From positions 248,001 through 312,000 of the forward strand of contig JAUDYN010000002.1 of NCBI GenBank assembly GCA_030407005.1: a DNA stretch of 64,000 bases, read 5' to 3'. Both the position numbers and the translations under genes were made by a program. This document shows, in pieces, positions 20,394 to 32,609 of the stretch (positions are counted from its first letter, which is position 1; the number at the start of each line of letters is the position of its first letter). The stretch comes from Desarmillaria ectypa. Lineage: Eukaryota; Basidiomycota; Agaricomycetes; Agaricales; Physalacriaceae. The notes beneath the pieces were generated by a model. The model was not told where the DNA came from, did no database searches, and worked only from the letters and a program-made list of their open reading frames with translations.

Positions 20394-22865
20394 ATGCAGT
20401 CTGCCATACATTACCTCGTCTTTCCTACGGTCGCGTTGTTTCTTACCTTCGCGTTTCTGCGCTTCAAATCTGTGGTCCGGAGGATTCATGGACCGCCGAG
20501 TCCTTCGACGCTTTTGGCCTTGTCGTCTCGGCCCCCATCGGTCTGATCTGTATTCTGAATGCATCAGGTCATGAACAGCTCCTTCGCGCTCGTCCGCACG
20601 TCGGAGATTTGGAGATGGAATGGTATCAGCGCCGTATACCGCACCAGGGGATGTTTTGGGGGTAACTATCTTTTATCTATCGATCGTTAACGACTTTAAC
20701 GTCCAGGGCAGCAAGATATCCTGTCCGTTGCTGAGCCGAAGGCATGCCAGTACATTTACCATCGTCAGGATACCGATTCCCAAAAAAAAACAAAAGATAC
20801 GGATCGTATCAGCGAGGCCGCCACAGGCCGCCGCTGTCAGGGGCACGCCACTACGTTTCGTGTCGCCAACGTTCTCCGTCTAATCAGAGTTTTAGGCGAA
20901 ATTCATCAACGCCAGCGGAAAATCCTCGGTCCTGCTTTCACAGCGCCTCAACCCCGACTCTTTCTGACCTTTTCCAGGCATCAGCTATGAAAGTGTTGGT
21001 GTCGGTGTTGTTACAAGGTCCCAATAAGGAACGGCCGGGCCCACAGCCCTGACATGACGAACCATGCGCTGTGGCCACGAGGGCTCATACCGTTGTGATC
21101 ACACTATTGAGTGCGTCGCGCGGAGTAAAGACTCTTCGTGGGGTACATTGAAGGTAGCAGAGGCATACGTACGGACCATATCCTTGACAATTGGGAAACA
21201 ATAAAGCATGTACATCGCCCCGTGCGGCAGGTACATGTGCCTTCATGACAGTGGCTCATTCCGTTACCTTAGCCTATAGAGCAAATCAACCAGCGCGGAG
21301 AGGACGCCAGAGTGCTCAATATGCTCGAGTGCACGAGCAGGCTGCACTAGATATCATAGGCAGTACGTTTTCATCTTGCACTCTTGATTGTTGGAGTGGT
21401 TAACAGCCGACTTGCCAGTCTCTTTCAGATATGAGTTCAACTCCCTCAGTGGCAGACAAACCGAGCTGATGACGGCAGCTAATAATCTTTTGTACGCATA
21501 ATTCATTTTATGTATGGTATCTTTTTCACTCATCTTTGAACAGCGGTGACTATGATGTCATCAACATCGCCGGAGCTTCTGTATTCCACGCTCTGGCGCA
21601 TAATTCCCTCGTGGCTGCCCAGTAGAAAGACCATGCGGCTGAATCACTTTAGAAATGTTGCGATGAAGGTGTCACGGTCCATCTACGAGAAGCAACTGAA
21701 GGAAGTAGCGAATGATATCCATGCAGCTGAGAAGGATGTCGTTAATGTTCTCAGTATGTAAGATCGACTTTATATCGGATGCATTTCTTATTTGGCAAAG
21801 CGATATCTCATCTCAACGACGATGCAAAGAAGAAGATGAACTATGCAGAAATTGACTCTCAGCTGGCGTGAGTTGCCTTGACTGTGTCCACTCTATATCC
21901 ATTGGCTAATTAAATCGTCAGGACATTCATATTGGCCGGCCATGACACAACCGCAATGGCTTGGCTTTTGTATGAGCTGAGTCTTCATCCTGAGGATCAA
22001 GCGAAGATACGTGAAGAGATTGCTCAAACCAAATCGAATGCCTCAGGAGTGCTCATCTCGAACGATTACGATTCGATGCTCCTGTTAAATGCTTGTAATC
22101 AAGTGGGTCTGATATTACGGGAGTCCCAGGAAAGTGTTAATATGCGGATTGCAATAGGAAGCTCTCCGTTTCCATCCTCTAGGCCCAGGATGATGTCCTT
22201 CCCCTATCCAAGCCTACCATCATTTCGGATGGCCAAGTATGTTCGCAGATTCCCGTTCGCAAGGAACAAGTCATCTGGGCTTCTATATATATCTACAATC
22301 GATTTGTAACTCCTTTTTTAAATCACACCGAGGGGCGAATCATTGGTTGACTGGAGTCTAGGCTTCCGCCTGTATGTGAGGATGATGCCGACGAGTGGAA
22401 TCCCCATTTATTTCTTAATGGTAGGGATCTTAAGCAAGCTCTCTTGGAGTTTATACTAATCTGTACGGTTTTCCCCCACTGATAATACGGCAATCGCTTA
22501 ACAGGCTGACTTTCAGTAAGCGTTCCCTTATCGATAGGCCTTGTTGACGATTTTTACTAATACAGGCGCTGGTATTCGTGGATGCCTTGGGTACGTACAT
22601 TGAGTTCTGAGAATAATGGCTCACATCTGATCTATGATACTTGTACCCCAGGTGGCAATTTGCGAGAGTACGGATCAGCTTATCGCCGTCTCCGAGCACT
22701 TATTGTTCTACAGTGTCATGAAGCTGCAATCAGTGGTTACAGAGCTTCTGATTGCAGTGTGGTCCTGCCGGTACAGCTGTTATCTCTATCGTTCCAGACA
22801 AGGCGGAGGAAGGAGCGCAAATCTCATCGCGTTGGGTAGATTCGGAAGGCAGAATAGGTTGTGAG
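20394..22865 (+). pseudogene. Cytochrome P450 pseudogene A
   Basis: This was once a membrane-anchored P450 of the same subfamily as 24940-27310. It has an N-terminal anchor beginning MQSAIHYLVFPTVALFLTF, the hinge RIHGPPSPSTLL, GHEQLLRARPHVGDLEMEW, the exon with ELLYSTLWRIIPSWLP, the I-helix AGHDTTAMAW (three residues shorter than the sibling's AGHDTTAATTAW) and the heme loop AGIRGCLG. Breaks: the first intron lacks a GT donor after LL, a frameshift separates WYQ from the YRTRGCFG block (about 20628-20645), another lies before SGYRFPK (about 20762), and the C-terminal exon diverges after VTELL. A direct repeat shared with 29271-29350 lies inside it (20993-21076). The right end is approximate. 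Confidence 0.75.
20993..21076 (+). repeat. Direct repeat shared with 29271-29350, copy 1
   Basis: Both copies contain a GTGTTGGTG tract, then 'aggaacggccggg', 'acagccctgacatg' and 'gctgtggcca'. This copy lies inside P450 pseudogene A, after the exon ending TFFQAS. Confidence 0.6.
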
Positions 22866-23473
22866 CTTTTGAACTTCACATAGTGCTGATCTCGAGTCAC
22901 CCCTCAGTCGCAGTTGGGATGTTCGTGCACCTTCTGCTCCGTTTCCGGGGGCTTTCCATGATATACATGCCTGCATGTTTTAACACATCGTGTTTGCAAC
23001 AGATCTTATGACGCCGAACAAATACCAAAATTCGACTTTTGATGAGCCTGGCACCTGCTCAGTCGCAAGCCATCCGGTCTTGATTGAAATCATACAGCTG
23101 ACCATGCTCGTCAGTATTGAGCATTGGATATTGAATAAGTGAACACCACGGGCTTAATATGATCGCATGCTGATTTCGATGCGGCAGCGACAGCCCGAGC
23201 CACATCATCGTTTTTACTGGCGACGACCATTGGCGCATACTTCATTCCGTATCGACTTCTGCTGTTTGCTTCCTATGAAGAACCCGTTACGAAAGGCTTA
23301 ACAATGTTCCGGGTGTTGTTAACATTGAACGCTGAGGTACGTAACTTACCCCATTTTTCTATTGCCCTCTTCCAAGAGCTAAATGATTTTGGTAGATGCT
23401 GCGGGAATCGATCAACAATATCAGGCAACAATATTCACTGCTGGGGCCGGTATGTTTTTAGCTTCGAAGAAGC
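22866..23473. other. Intergenic stretch, possible unidentified coding relics
   Basis: A frame with MFRVLLTLNAE at 23304-23492 runs into the MITE-like element and has no known domain. Nothing else supported. Confidence 0.3.
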
Positions 23474-23773
23474 GGACCTAAAAATGTCGTGACGTTCTAT
23501 GTGATCTTTCGACAGGAAAAAGGATATCCTATAAACAAGATAAAAAAACATCCCTTTTTTGTCCTCTTTTAGAATATGAAAAACAGTATGAAAAACAGAT
23601 CGAAAAAGTCGTTTCCATTGTTCTGAACAATGGAAACTGCTTTTTTCTTTGTTAAAAACATTCTCTTTCGGGTGCATAAAAACTGCACAGAAAACAAGGC
23701 TTTTTCATTATGTTTTTAGGTCCTGTTTTACGTGTGTGAGAAAACAATCAAAAATCACGACATTTTTAGGTCC
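23474..23773. mobile_element. MITE-like element, 300 bp, 19-bp perfect terminal inverted repeats
   Basis: The left end GGACCTAAAAATGTCGTGA (23474-23492) is the exact reverse complement of the right end (23755-23773). The body is AT-rich and non-coding. At its centre 13-bp arms separated by one base form a perfect palindrome (23611-23637, GTTTCCATTGTTC), and the AAAAAG/CTTTTTT flanks extend the pairing. The flanking 8-mers GAAGAAGC (23466-23473) and CAAAAAGC (23774-23781) match at 6 of 8 positions, compatible with a decayed hAT-type target duplication. No transposase is present, so it is non-autonomous. A sub-terminal copy of TTTTTAGGTCC lies near 23714-23724. Confidence 0.8.
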
Positions 23774-24875
23774 CAAAAAGCAGACGACCCCAGCAGTATA
23801 TACTTCGTTTTGAATGTGATCGCGTGCTATCTCTTAACCGTTTTTCTACCCTCCTGCTCGGTTCAGTGCAGAGATTGTACGACATTACGAAGACCTTCGG
23901 CCGTCCTGCTACTCGTGATACTTATCAAGATGTTTATGTCCCTGATTCTCTGCTATATCATTCCCCTTCTCCATCAATCATGCCTTCCTTTCGTAATTCT
24001 GCCATACTGTCGACCGTCTTCCAAGCTGCACGTCTTTCTGCTCGTTGGATTCGATGCTCTGGGTTCGATACTACATCAAAGAGTTATGTCAGATAGGTAG
24101 ACTCTCACATGGTTTGTCAGATCTTCTGAGCCGGGGTCTACCCTTAGTAAATTAGGTTGTACTGGTATGAAGAAGGATATTCAATCTTAGTATAGCACAC
24201 TCATTGTTGCAGGAGATGACCAGGTTGGGGGGCGTTTTGTAACGGAAGTCTTCATGCACTCCAGATCTCATGTACCTCGTACCGGGTATTTTCTATGACC
24301 TATGGTTGTCTTTCGGCACGTCTCTCATTTGCATAGGACCTTTAACGTCATCAATCGTACGTTTCTCGGATATTTCGTTTCCCGGACCCTCGCTTTCGGT
24401 CTCTGAGTCGTTAACTAATAGGCTAGGCACGGGATATAAATACTCAGAAAAGAAGTGCCCTAAGGGGTTCGAGGTCGTAGTTGTGCCCTTATTCAGACTG
24501 ATAGCTGACAAGGGTTTGTTACAAGTGACCTGCTTCCGCGAATAAGAATCCTCGCGGGATCGGTATTGACGCAATCACCGTCGCCCCTGATTACCACACT
24601 TGAATTCTGATATCTCTCTAGGTCATGTAATTCTGACGGCATATAGTAAACTCACTCCTTAAGCCATACGGTGCGACTCGTGTTATCAAGACGCTAGCGT
24701 CTCATGACATTGTAGCCTTCATACCCGTCAATCATGCTCTTCCTATAGCTCTTCTCCCCGATATGCGCCACAAAATATGACTGCTCCCGGTGAACAGCGT
24801 GTGATATCTGTCCATAGAAGTGTCTTATGCTTGAAGAAAGGAGCGCCACGAATGCCATTTTACATATATCCTCCA
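23774..24875. other. Intergenic stretch upstream of P450 B
   Basis: Plus-strand frames at 23732-24100 and 24270-24545 show no recognisable domain. No gene is supported. Confidence 0.35.
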
Positions 24876-24881
24876 TATATA
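24876..24881 (+). promoter_or_regulatory. TATA-like box of P450 B
   Basis: TATATA lies 64 nt upstream of the preferred ATG (24940) and 37 nt upstream of the other in-frame ATG (24913). Confidence 0.35.
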
Positions 24882-24939
24882 CAAGTTAGTTAATAAGGAT
24901 CTTCAGCGTGGTATGTTTCTTCTCTGTGCTAGCTCCCGT

Positions 24940-27310
24940 ATGCAGCCTCTTTCGCAGCTCCTCCTTCTCTTTTTCGTGGTCTCTATCCTATTCGTCATCC
25001 GCCGAACGCGGTCCAAACGCAAGGCGGTGCGAAACGTCCGTGGTCCCCCTCGCCCATCCCTTCTGCTGGGTTCGCTAACTGCGCAGCTTCTCCCCATTAT
25101 CGCTAACTCCATTCACTAGGACATGAATGGATGATCCGCCAGCGGGATCATGTTGGTGATTTGGAAACGCAGTGGCTTAGAGAGTACGGAGCAGCATACC
25201 GAATTGGTGGGTGCTTTGGGGTGAGCATATGTAATCTTCGGTGAACTAAGCTTGACTTTTTGGTGCAATATAGCAAGACGTATTGGTGCTATCTGATCCA
25301 AGGGCCTTGCGATACGTTTTTCATACCTCAGGATACCGATTCCCAAAGACATCAGATGTTCATCGACAAATGGATGCTTTTTTCGGTCCTGGGTTGGTGA
25401 CAGTCAATGGTACAATGCCTACTGAGTTGTGTAGTACATACGCTATATTCATCTCCATCTAGGGATCGCACACCAACGGCAGCGGAAAATCATGAATCCC
25501 GCATTTTCTGCATCTCAGCTTCGTAAATTTCTTCCTCTCTTCCAGACTTTTGCGTCGAGAGTAAGTCCTCGGAGTACTTGATGGTCTTTATCTAAATCTG
25601 GTTCCACGGTAGTTAACAGACAAACTCAAAAACGATATTCGAGATGAGGCAGCAGGCAGGGTGGTTGATGTCCTGCAATGGACAAGCAAAGTTGCGCTCG
25701 ATATTATCGGTATAAGTAAGCTTTCTTAATGATGATATATTTGTCTGGTAGGTGATTATTTACACAGCTGCTTTCCGATACCACTTCCATGCTCTTGAGG
25801 ATGAAGAGGGTGCATCAGAGCTCCGCGATACACTCCACAATATATTGTATGTGCCACGCTTAAATCATGTTTCTGACCTGATGTCGAAATTTTAGCAGCA
25901 AGTCTAGCTCGTCTCTGTCGCGCCTGGAGCTTCTATATACGTCTCTTTGGCGCATGCTCCCCGGCTTTGTCTTGAAGATGCTTGATCTAGTACCAGCGAG
26001 AGATGTACTCCAGCCCCTACGGTTCAAAAATTCTTCACAGAGAATCGCCAGCGAGATTTTCCGGAAGCAAGTAGATGTGGTTGCAAATGACATGAACACA
26101 GCCGAGAGGGATATTGTGAATGTTCTTGGTTCGTGGTGTTTCTTTGATCTTCTACCTATTTTTAACTTCTGCTGCTGTCAGCGTTATCTTACCTTACGGA
26201 AGAACCCAGTAAACGAATGAGTGATGAGGAAATTTATTCTCAATTATCGTGAGTTCAACTACCCCCCTTCACTATAGAACCCTCCAATGATTGAAATCAA
26301 CAAGCACGTTTACTCTCGCTGGTCATGACACTACTGCGGCAACTACAGCCTGGGTCCTATACGAGCTCAGTCGTCATCCACACATCCAAGCACAGATCCG
26401 CGAAGAAATCTTACAGACGCGGGAACGGTGCCAAGGCGATCTCACTTCGAGCGACTACGATTCCATGGCTTTGCTTAATGCTGTAATCAAAGTCAGTGAT
26501 AGTTCTAATTCACAATGAACACAACCAAATTTCAATTTCACCCCTATAGGAAACCCTTCGCATTCACCCCTTCGTTACCACCTTAATACGAGTTGCTGCT
26601 CAGGACGACGTTATACCTCTCTTAGAACCCATTGTCGCAGTAGACGGGAGTGTCATGTCGGAGATTCCGATTCCAAAGGGACAAGTTATAGTAGCATCGC
26701 TGTACACTTACAATCGGTATGAGTTATCGTTGTGTTGATTTTCTCCAGCTGATATTCGAGTTGGTGTAGACTACCAAGTGTGTGGGGACATGATGCGGAT
26801 GTATGGAACCCTGATAGGTTTCTGAATCCTCTATGGAGCAAACAAACGTCTTTGGGAGTGTATGCGAATTTGTGAGGGCTCTATTATATTTCACTACTTT
26901 GACCTCATTGTCCCACTGGCAGGATGTCATTCAGTAAGTAGCCTGACAATACTCCAAAAGCTCCCCAATAACCAGTCTTATTACTTAGGTGCGGGAATTC
27001 GTGCATGCATCGGGTACGTTTGGGTGCTTCGTAATATGACAATTGGGACTAAATAATTCAACATCTTAGCTGGAGGTTCGCGTAAGTGCTGTCCGTACCG
27101 TTCTGTATCATACACTTATTCGTATGCAGGGTTATGGAAGTACAGGGCCTCATTACAGAGCTTCTGAGCAACTTTGAGTTTAGCCCTTCCGAGGAAGGAT
27201 TAGAGTTGCAGCACGCTCCCGGAGCACAGACTCTTACACCGGTCGTAAAGGGAAGGGCTCACGAAGGGGAGCAAGTTCCTTTGCGCGTCGCCCTCCTTAG
27301 TAAGGAGTGA
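24940..27310 (+). CDS. Cytochrome P450 monooxygenase B (CYP5150-like), apparently intact
   Basis: The gene has about a dozen short introns. It encodes an ER-anchored monooxygenase that would accept electrons from P450 reductase. Landmarks in order: hydrophobic anchor (MQPLSQLLLLFFVVSILF), hinge RGPPRPSLLLG, GHEWMIRQRDHVGDLE, YGAAYRIGGCFG, SGYRFPKTSD, HQRQRKIMNPAFS, the I-helix AGHDTTAATTAW, the ExxR motif ETLR, WNPDRF, and the heme loop FSAGIRACIG assembled across two introns, then WRFA and a C-terminal exon ending VPLRVALLSKE. The cysteine ligand and all core motifs are present and I found no forced frameshift. The first donor is GTTCGC, shared with pseudogene C. The start at 24940 is chosen by analogy with the P450 at 36530; ATG 24913 adds nine residues. 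The substrate is unknown. The subfamily name is from resemblance only. Confidence 0.82.
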
Positions 27311-27552
27311 CGAGATATTTCTACCGGAGAAGTTGTTAAACTCGTGTATTCTTAATATTTGTTATCCTTTTTCTCCCAATGTCGATGAATGGACATACTA
27401 CAAGTCTAGCTGACAGCTTCAGTCTTGCTTCCATGTGGTATTCCGTTAAGCTGAAGATTGCCATCGTCCTACAAAAAGGGTATCAAAACATGATCAAAAC
27501 GCAGAGATTTGTTTGGTTCACCTTTGCTAAAGAGAAGTATCATTTGACCTCC

Positions 27553-29091
27553 TCATACGATTATCTTTGACCCGTCATAGCTCTTCGCGCATAGTGAAAT
27601 GCCGAATCCTTCCTCCTTCAGCCCTTTCAGCCGCGAGATGTCAGCCGAAGACAACGACACAGGCAAATCCACATCAATCTGGACCGTCTTCAAAAATGAG
27701 GACTTCCACCTCACAGCCACAGCGTCAACGAACACCGTGTTTACAAACTTCACAGCCGTCTCGTCCGTATCGCCAACACGTATAAAGTGGCGGAGGAAAA
27801 TGAGCGTTCTAAGGTGTGGCACCAAGCCGTCATGAACGATAATAGACCTAAGGCAAACGTCGTCAGTTCGCCGCCACTGAAAGAACTCGAGGCTTAGAGT
27901 TGCGAGTTCGGGGGAGCACTCGAGGATACCGGATAGGTGACTGTTCAAGGGGGTTTCCAGTAGCCGGAGGGAGAGGAGGGAACAGTGAGAGTGGGATATG
28001 AGGTCGTGGAGAGCCTGGAGTCTGTCTACTTGAGGTAGGAATCCCGTGGGTGGGCGCGCGAGGGTGACATCTGTCAAAGCTGGTAACGAAAGACTGCCAA
28101 GCAAGCTTGAATCACAAATGTTGATGGTAGTGAGATGCTCGTGTCGCATTCGGGACGCGATCCGCGACGGTAACGCATCAGAATTGTGAAAGGTTTGGAG
28201 GTCGGGAGCAGTTCGTATGATATCGAGGCTCGATAGATGGGGTGGATGCCGAGGATCAGGGATCCGGCGATCAACGAAGTTGATTAATCGGGAGGCCGGG
28301 AAAATGATTTGTGTTTTTTGATTAAATTGCCAGTCGATAGTCAAGTCCGTTAGACGTGGTGCAAATTCAAAAGCGTTGATGACGTCGACGTCGGGATACG
28401 AGGAGGAAAAATACAGGCGGCAAAGATTTGGAAGGCGACCGCGGCTTTGGGAAAGCATGGGTATAAGATCGGAAACGAGGCTAAGATCTGCCACGATCCA
28501 GTCTTTAGAATGTGCAAGGAGTATTTGGAAGAGTGACTTGAACTTCTCGTCCTCTTCCGGGGTAGTACGCTTCGCGATAGAGCGGAACACAAAATGAAGA
28601 AGATTTTGACAACGTTTCACGATGGCTCTAAGCATGGAGCAGGGGTCTTTTCTGTGTACGAAGCGATGGCTAACAATGAAGTTGGTCCAAAGCTCAGGGA
28701 AAGAAAGGGCAGCCGCCCGCCATGTTTTACAAACATGCGAAACTACCCAAGGACTTCCTTTCATACGATGAGCGTGATAAGACTGTGAATTTCTCGTCCA
28801 TGTGAAAATTTCCATCAAAAGTTCCGGGGGAAGGCGACGAACTGGGGCTAAAACGCGTTCGTAGACGGCCAAAGCCTTCTCCATGCCCTTCCTTTCAGCA
28901 TCGAGATACGTCAAGTACTTGACAAGCTTTTGCCTGACATTTCGTGCTCTCTGAAAATCGTCACCAGAGGGAAAGGTGCCTGTGTACAGGAATGACTGCA
29001 TAAGATGAACGTTTATTTGGGGCTTGTCTTTAGAGGAGGAGGAGCCACACTTGGAGCAAATACAGATGCTAAGCGATGATTCCTGCGGCAT
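27553..29091 (-). CDS. F-box protein, single exon, 512 residues
   Basis: This is an intact intronless frame. The N terminus carries a CxxC-like start (ICICSKCGSS) and a helical stretch of about residues 45-80 (ARNVRQKLVKYLTYLDAERKGM). The F-box-like motif follows at about 85-130 (RRLPPELLMEIF...VSHVCKTWRAAALSFPELW). The remaining 380 residues contain irregular leucine-rich segments. Such proteins recruit targets to SCF ubiquitin ligases through Skp1; Agaricomycetes have very large families of them, and no specific target can be inferred. It converges with P450 B, whose stop codon is about 240 bp away. Confidence 0.85.
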   Translation of the reverse strand: MPQESSLSICICSKCGSSSSKDKPQINVHLMQSFLYTGTFPSGDDFQRARNVRQKLVKYLTYLDAERKGMEKALAVYERVLAPVRRLPPELLMEIFTWTRNSQSYHAHRMKGSPWVVSHVCKTWRAAALSFPELWTNFIVSHRFVHRKDPCSMLRAIVKRCQNLLHFVFRSIAKRTTPEEDEKFKSLFQILLAHSKDWIVADLSLVSDLIPMLSQSRGRLPNLCRLYFSSSYPDVDVINAFEFAPRLTDLTIDWQFNQKTQIIFPASRLINFVDRRIPDPRHPPHLSSLDIIRTAPDLQTFHNSDALPSRIASRMRHEHLTTINICDSSLLGSLSLPALTDVTLARPPTGFLPQVDRLQALHDLISHSHCSLLSLRLLETPLNSHLSGILECSPELATLSLEFFQWRRTDDVCLRSIIVHDGLVPHLRTLIFLRHFIRVGDTDETAVKFVNTVFVDAVAVRWKSSFLKTVQIDVDLPVSLSSADISRLKGLKEEGFGISLCAKSYDGSKIIV

Positions 29092-29904
29092 CTAAAGGGA
29101 TTCAGCTTCTGACAGCGGAAGAGAGCAGAAGGAGCAGTATTGTCCTACATACCTCAACCTTGGCGTGTTTTTAGTGTTTTAATAATAGAGAACCTTGAAA
29201 AAATGGAATATTAACAATTGTAGGAAGTCGGTAAGTGGTGGCCGCAGCAGTCGGAAAACTCGCGATCAAGGTGTTGGTGTTGGTGTTGGTACCCAGTCAG
29301 GAACGGCCGGGTCTACAGCCCTGACATGGCAGCAAGCCATATGCTGTGGCCATCATGATGAAAAGGTCCGCAATCATACGATGATTGTGGCGCGACGGAG
29401 GGCCGGAATTGCCGTTCACTACCGGGCCGGGTTCACTCGGGTCTCCGCTCCTGTCTCCTATATTATCGTCTTGACCGTTTCCCTTCATACGTGTAACTTT
29501 ACTTACAATGAGCTACCGAGGTAGACTAGTTTACGCTTAATCAGGTACTAGTAACCTAGCCGTCTTGCTGTCAATTTCTTATGGTGTGCTCTGTCAGGTA
29601 CTCCAAAGTTCCGCGTAAATGGTCTTGTTTTGCTGTGATATATAAATAACTTACTCTCAATGCGACGTCCAAATGCCTAGCGATTTTATACACACCTTCT
29701 CAGGTGTATCTGCATAGCAGCGTCGTTACCCAATCGTTATTCTTTCCACTTTCTACAAAACACCACGTCTTAGGTATCTACTGCTGTTGAGAATCCTATA
29801 TCCACCCAGCCTCTCATCTCCTTCCCATATCGTATGGCCACCCACAACAAACTGTCATATATCCAATGTCAGTCAGAGGGCAGGGAAATTAGAATTGCTT
29901 TGGC
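29092..29904. repeat. Intergenic stretch with direct repeat copy 2 (29271-29350)
   Basis: The only recognisable item is the segment at 29271-29350, which matches 20993-21076 in the same orientation. A 109-codon frame at 29195-29524 runs across it and has no domain. Confidence 0.45.
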
Positions 29905-31738
29905 TCACACAAAAGCGAGCCACCCGATCAATGATATGATGCCGTCGGCAATGGCTACACCATAGAGCTTGATCAACGGCAGGACGAAGGCAACAGCTAC
30001 AGAAAGTATCATTGCTCGGGAGCACCTGAAAAAATCAGAGTCAGCTCGTGGATGCATGCTAGTCAGGGGTATACGTTGAAGCAGCCATGACCTCCGCACT
30101 GCGCGAGTGCATGATATCCACCATATATGCCGAAAGAGGTGTTAGCACTGTATTCACCCCAACACCATTAATGAAGAAACATATAAGGTTCAGCACGAGG
30201 CCGAGCTTGCTGTCGATGTATTGCGTGATAATCCCCGAGAAGAGGACAGGGAGCGGGATGAGGATGAGGGCACCGACGAGGGCAGCTTTCAGTCGCTCTT
30301 CTGGACGCCAGGAATCGATGCCGTATTTCTTACGAGAGGCAACAACTACGCGGTCGGAGAGACGGCCTGCCAATGGCGCTCCGACTAGAAGGTGAAAACT
30401 TCAGGCGAGAGAGAAAACGGATGCGAAGGAAGGGTAAACGTTACTGATGTTGCCTATTCCTCCTGGCAGAAAGCAGGCTCCTATGATGAATTCGTTGGTA
30501 ATGTTGTATTTGGCGCCCTACGAGAGATATGTGTCGAACATGTTTGGAAAGTCAAGCAGACGTACAATAGTATACGCGATAGGTACGAGCAATGCTGGAG
30601 AAATGCGATAATGAAACCGCCCAAAAAAGAGAACTCTCAAAAACACACCATAATATGCTATCAAGACTGCCGCGCCAACAAATGTCTAGATGGTATCAAT
30701 AAGTACTCGAGTACAGGATGGCAAAGAATTGGTTGTACCATTAACATCAAGAGGGGACTACGTAGCAGAGCCAGAGGTGTGAGGGGATTCAGCCAAACCC
30801 ACGTTCGTTTTGGTGTGCTATTTACAGCTTCATGCATCTTATCGATCCCCCGAGTTCCTGGGTGGCTTGTTTCCGGAAGGAAACGTAACATCAAAACGAA
30901 TGTGACGAATCCAGCGAGAGCTAGGGTGGCCTGTGTCCACCGCCACGACGCGTAGTGGGCTCCCCATCCTAAATCAAAGTAAACGATGAAATAATCAACT
31001 GAATATAGATATCGTGCCTACCTCCTGCTAGAGGCGCGAGTGCTGGCCCAAGCAAAGTCGCCTGAAAACTACATTGAGAGATCACACAGGGTTGGAAGTA
31101 GTGATACACACCCCGAAGAATGTACCCATTGCTGATCCACGTTCTGTTACCTTGTAGATGTCACCAATGACCGCTGCCCCCACAGACATCCCACCAGAGG
31201 TCCCGAACGCTTGAAGAAACCGCCAGATCATCATCTCAGGAACATTACGTGACAGAGCGACGCCAATGGAACCGAGAGTGAGAAATGGAATACTGGCAAG
31301 ATATATTAGTCGTCGTCCATCTAAGGTATTTCCTTGAGCCTTGTTACTTCAGAAGCATGGCACTTACAGAAGCCACTGTACGTCGCACAAGTCATACCAC
31401 TCAGTGAAGCAGCAAACATTGATAGACTGACGGCTAAGCTATGGCATTGTTTGACGATAAGATAAGACTTTAAAGCAGATCTGATACCTAATTGTTGATC
31501 CTGTCGAGTTCAAATCATGCGCGATTTGGGGTATGGCGGGTATAAAAGTTCCTGACGCAAACACTAGCCACGAAACGGTCAGTTCACCTGGAAATTACAC
31601 ATTTTGAACTCAACTTGGAACCAGAGCGCTCCATGATACGAGAGCCACAATCGTCCTCTTCCTCGCAGGGGAAAATCGATTATAAATTTCTTCATGCCGA
31701 GATACCTCGTCAAGGAGCGGTGTTGACTCAGAATCCAT
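29905..31738 (-). CDS. MFS multidrug-type transporter (DHA1, drug:H+ antiporter), copy 1
   Basis: A multi-exon gene encodes about 480-500 residues with 12 predicted membrane segments. It starts MDSESTPLLDEVSRHEE and continues with IVALVSWSALVP in TM1, FIPAIPQIAHDL, the loop 2-3 signature YGRRLIYL, TM4 with RFLQAFGTSGGMSVGAAVIGDIY-like sequence, the antiporter motif LGPALAPLAGGWGAHYASWRW, FLPETSHPGTRGIDKM, and the C-terminal half with NITNEF-like and RKKYGIDSWRPEERL blocks. The stop at 29905 comes directly after SLIGWLAFV, so it lacks the last exon (WVTIRYG...) that copy 2 has. It probably exports hydrophobic compounds across the plasma membrane. It is a paralogue of 47771-49748, in inverted orientation. 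Confidence 0.8.
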
Positions 31739-32609
31739 TTGAAGCTAAAGAAAGCAGCCCCGGCGCGGCGAGAAAGGTCTAAAGAAAGGACTGAGAGATA
31801 AGTACCTGGATAACAAAAGCTTTCCTGGTCGGTGCCGCTCGCAACGGTCGGCACCTTCCGTCGCAGTCAGTATTTCTCGTGACGGTCAGCCCTTACCGTG
31901 CGAAAGGCTTCATCAACATGAGCACGCCGTCGCCACGGACTCGGACTTGTCAGGCCACGTAATCATCGGATGTCATCTCCGATTTTCACCAGGTATCGTC
32001 CTCGAGTTCGGTCTGTCGGCCCATCAATGCATGTGCTTTCTGCATGTTTTTGGGCCAGATTTTTTTCAGTGATCCCTTCGACTTTCACTCGGCTTCAGGA
32101 ATAAGCACATCTAGAACCAGGCCAAATAGTAGCAAAGCCTATAGACTCAACGGTCGTAGGCTGGCCTCTGTGGCCTGACGAGCCGTCCCCTTCAATGCAT
32201 AAATAACTGTGTACTGTGTCGTATACTTTTATTTTCTTTTATCTATCTTGCTGACCCCTTGCCCAGGACGTCCGATCAATTCAAAAATAGCAAGATGACG
32301 ACATGCCTTCGCATTCCTGCATTCTACGGTGCCCGTGCTCCGACCATCCTGCAACCTACAAACTTGCCGCATCTGTCACGAATACCATTACAACGGCTAT
32401 GAATAACCAAATCCTTCTCTCTATTCTAACTATCTCGTGCTTGACAGTACACACCCAAGGAAACTTAAAGCTTCTGTAGCTTGTAATCTCTCCTTACTGC
32501 ACCCTATCCCAATGATTCTAAATGCGTGTCTCCACAGGTATGTAAGATTGCGACTCGGAGAAAGTGGCGTCGACTATTTCTGAGCTCTGTGAACTCAAGC
32601 TTTTTTAAC
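31739..32609. other. Intergenic stretch between MFS copy 1 and P450 pseudogene C
   Basis: It serves as upstream sequence for both divergent units. No additional gene or repeat was recognised. Confidence 0.4.

Noticed and set aside
30392..30955. 187-codon plus-strand frame
   Set aside because: It is antisense to the MFS transporter copy 1 and has no domain.
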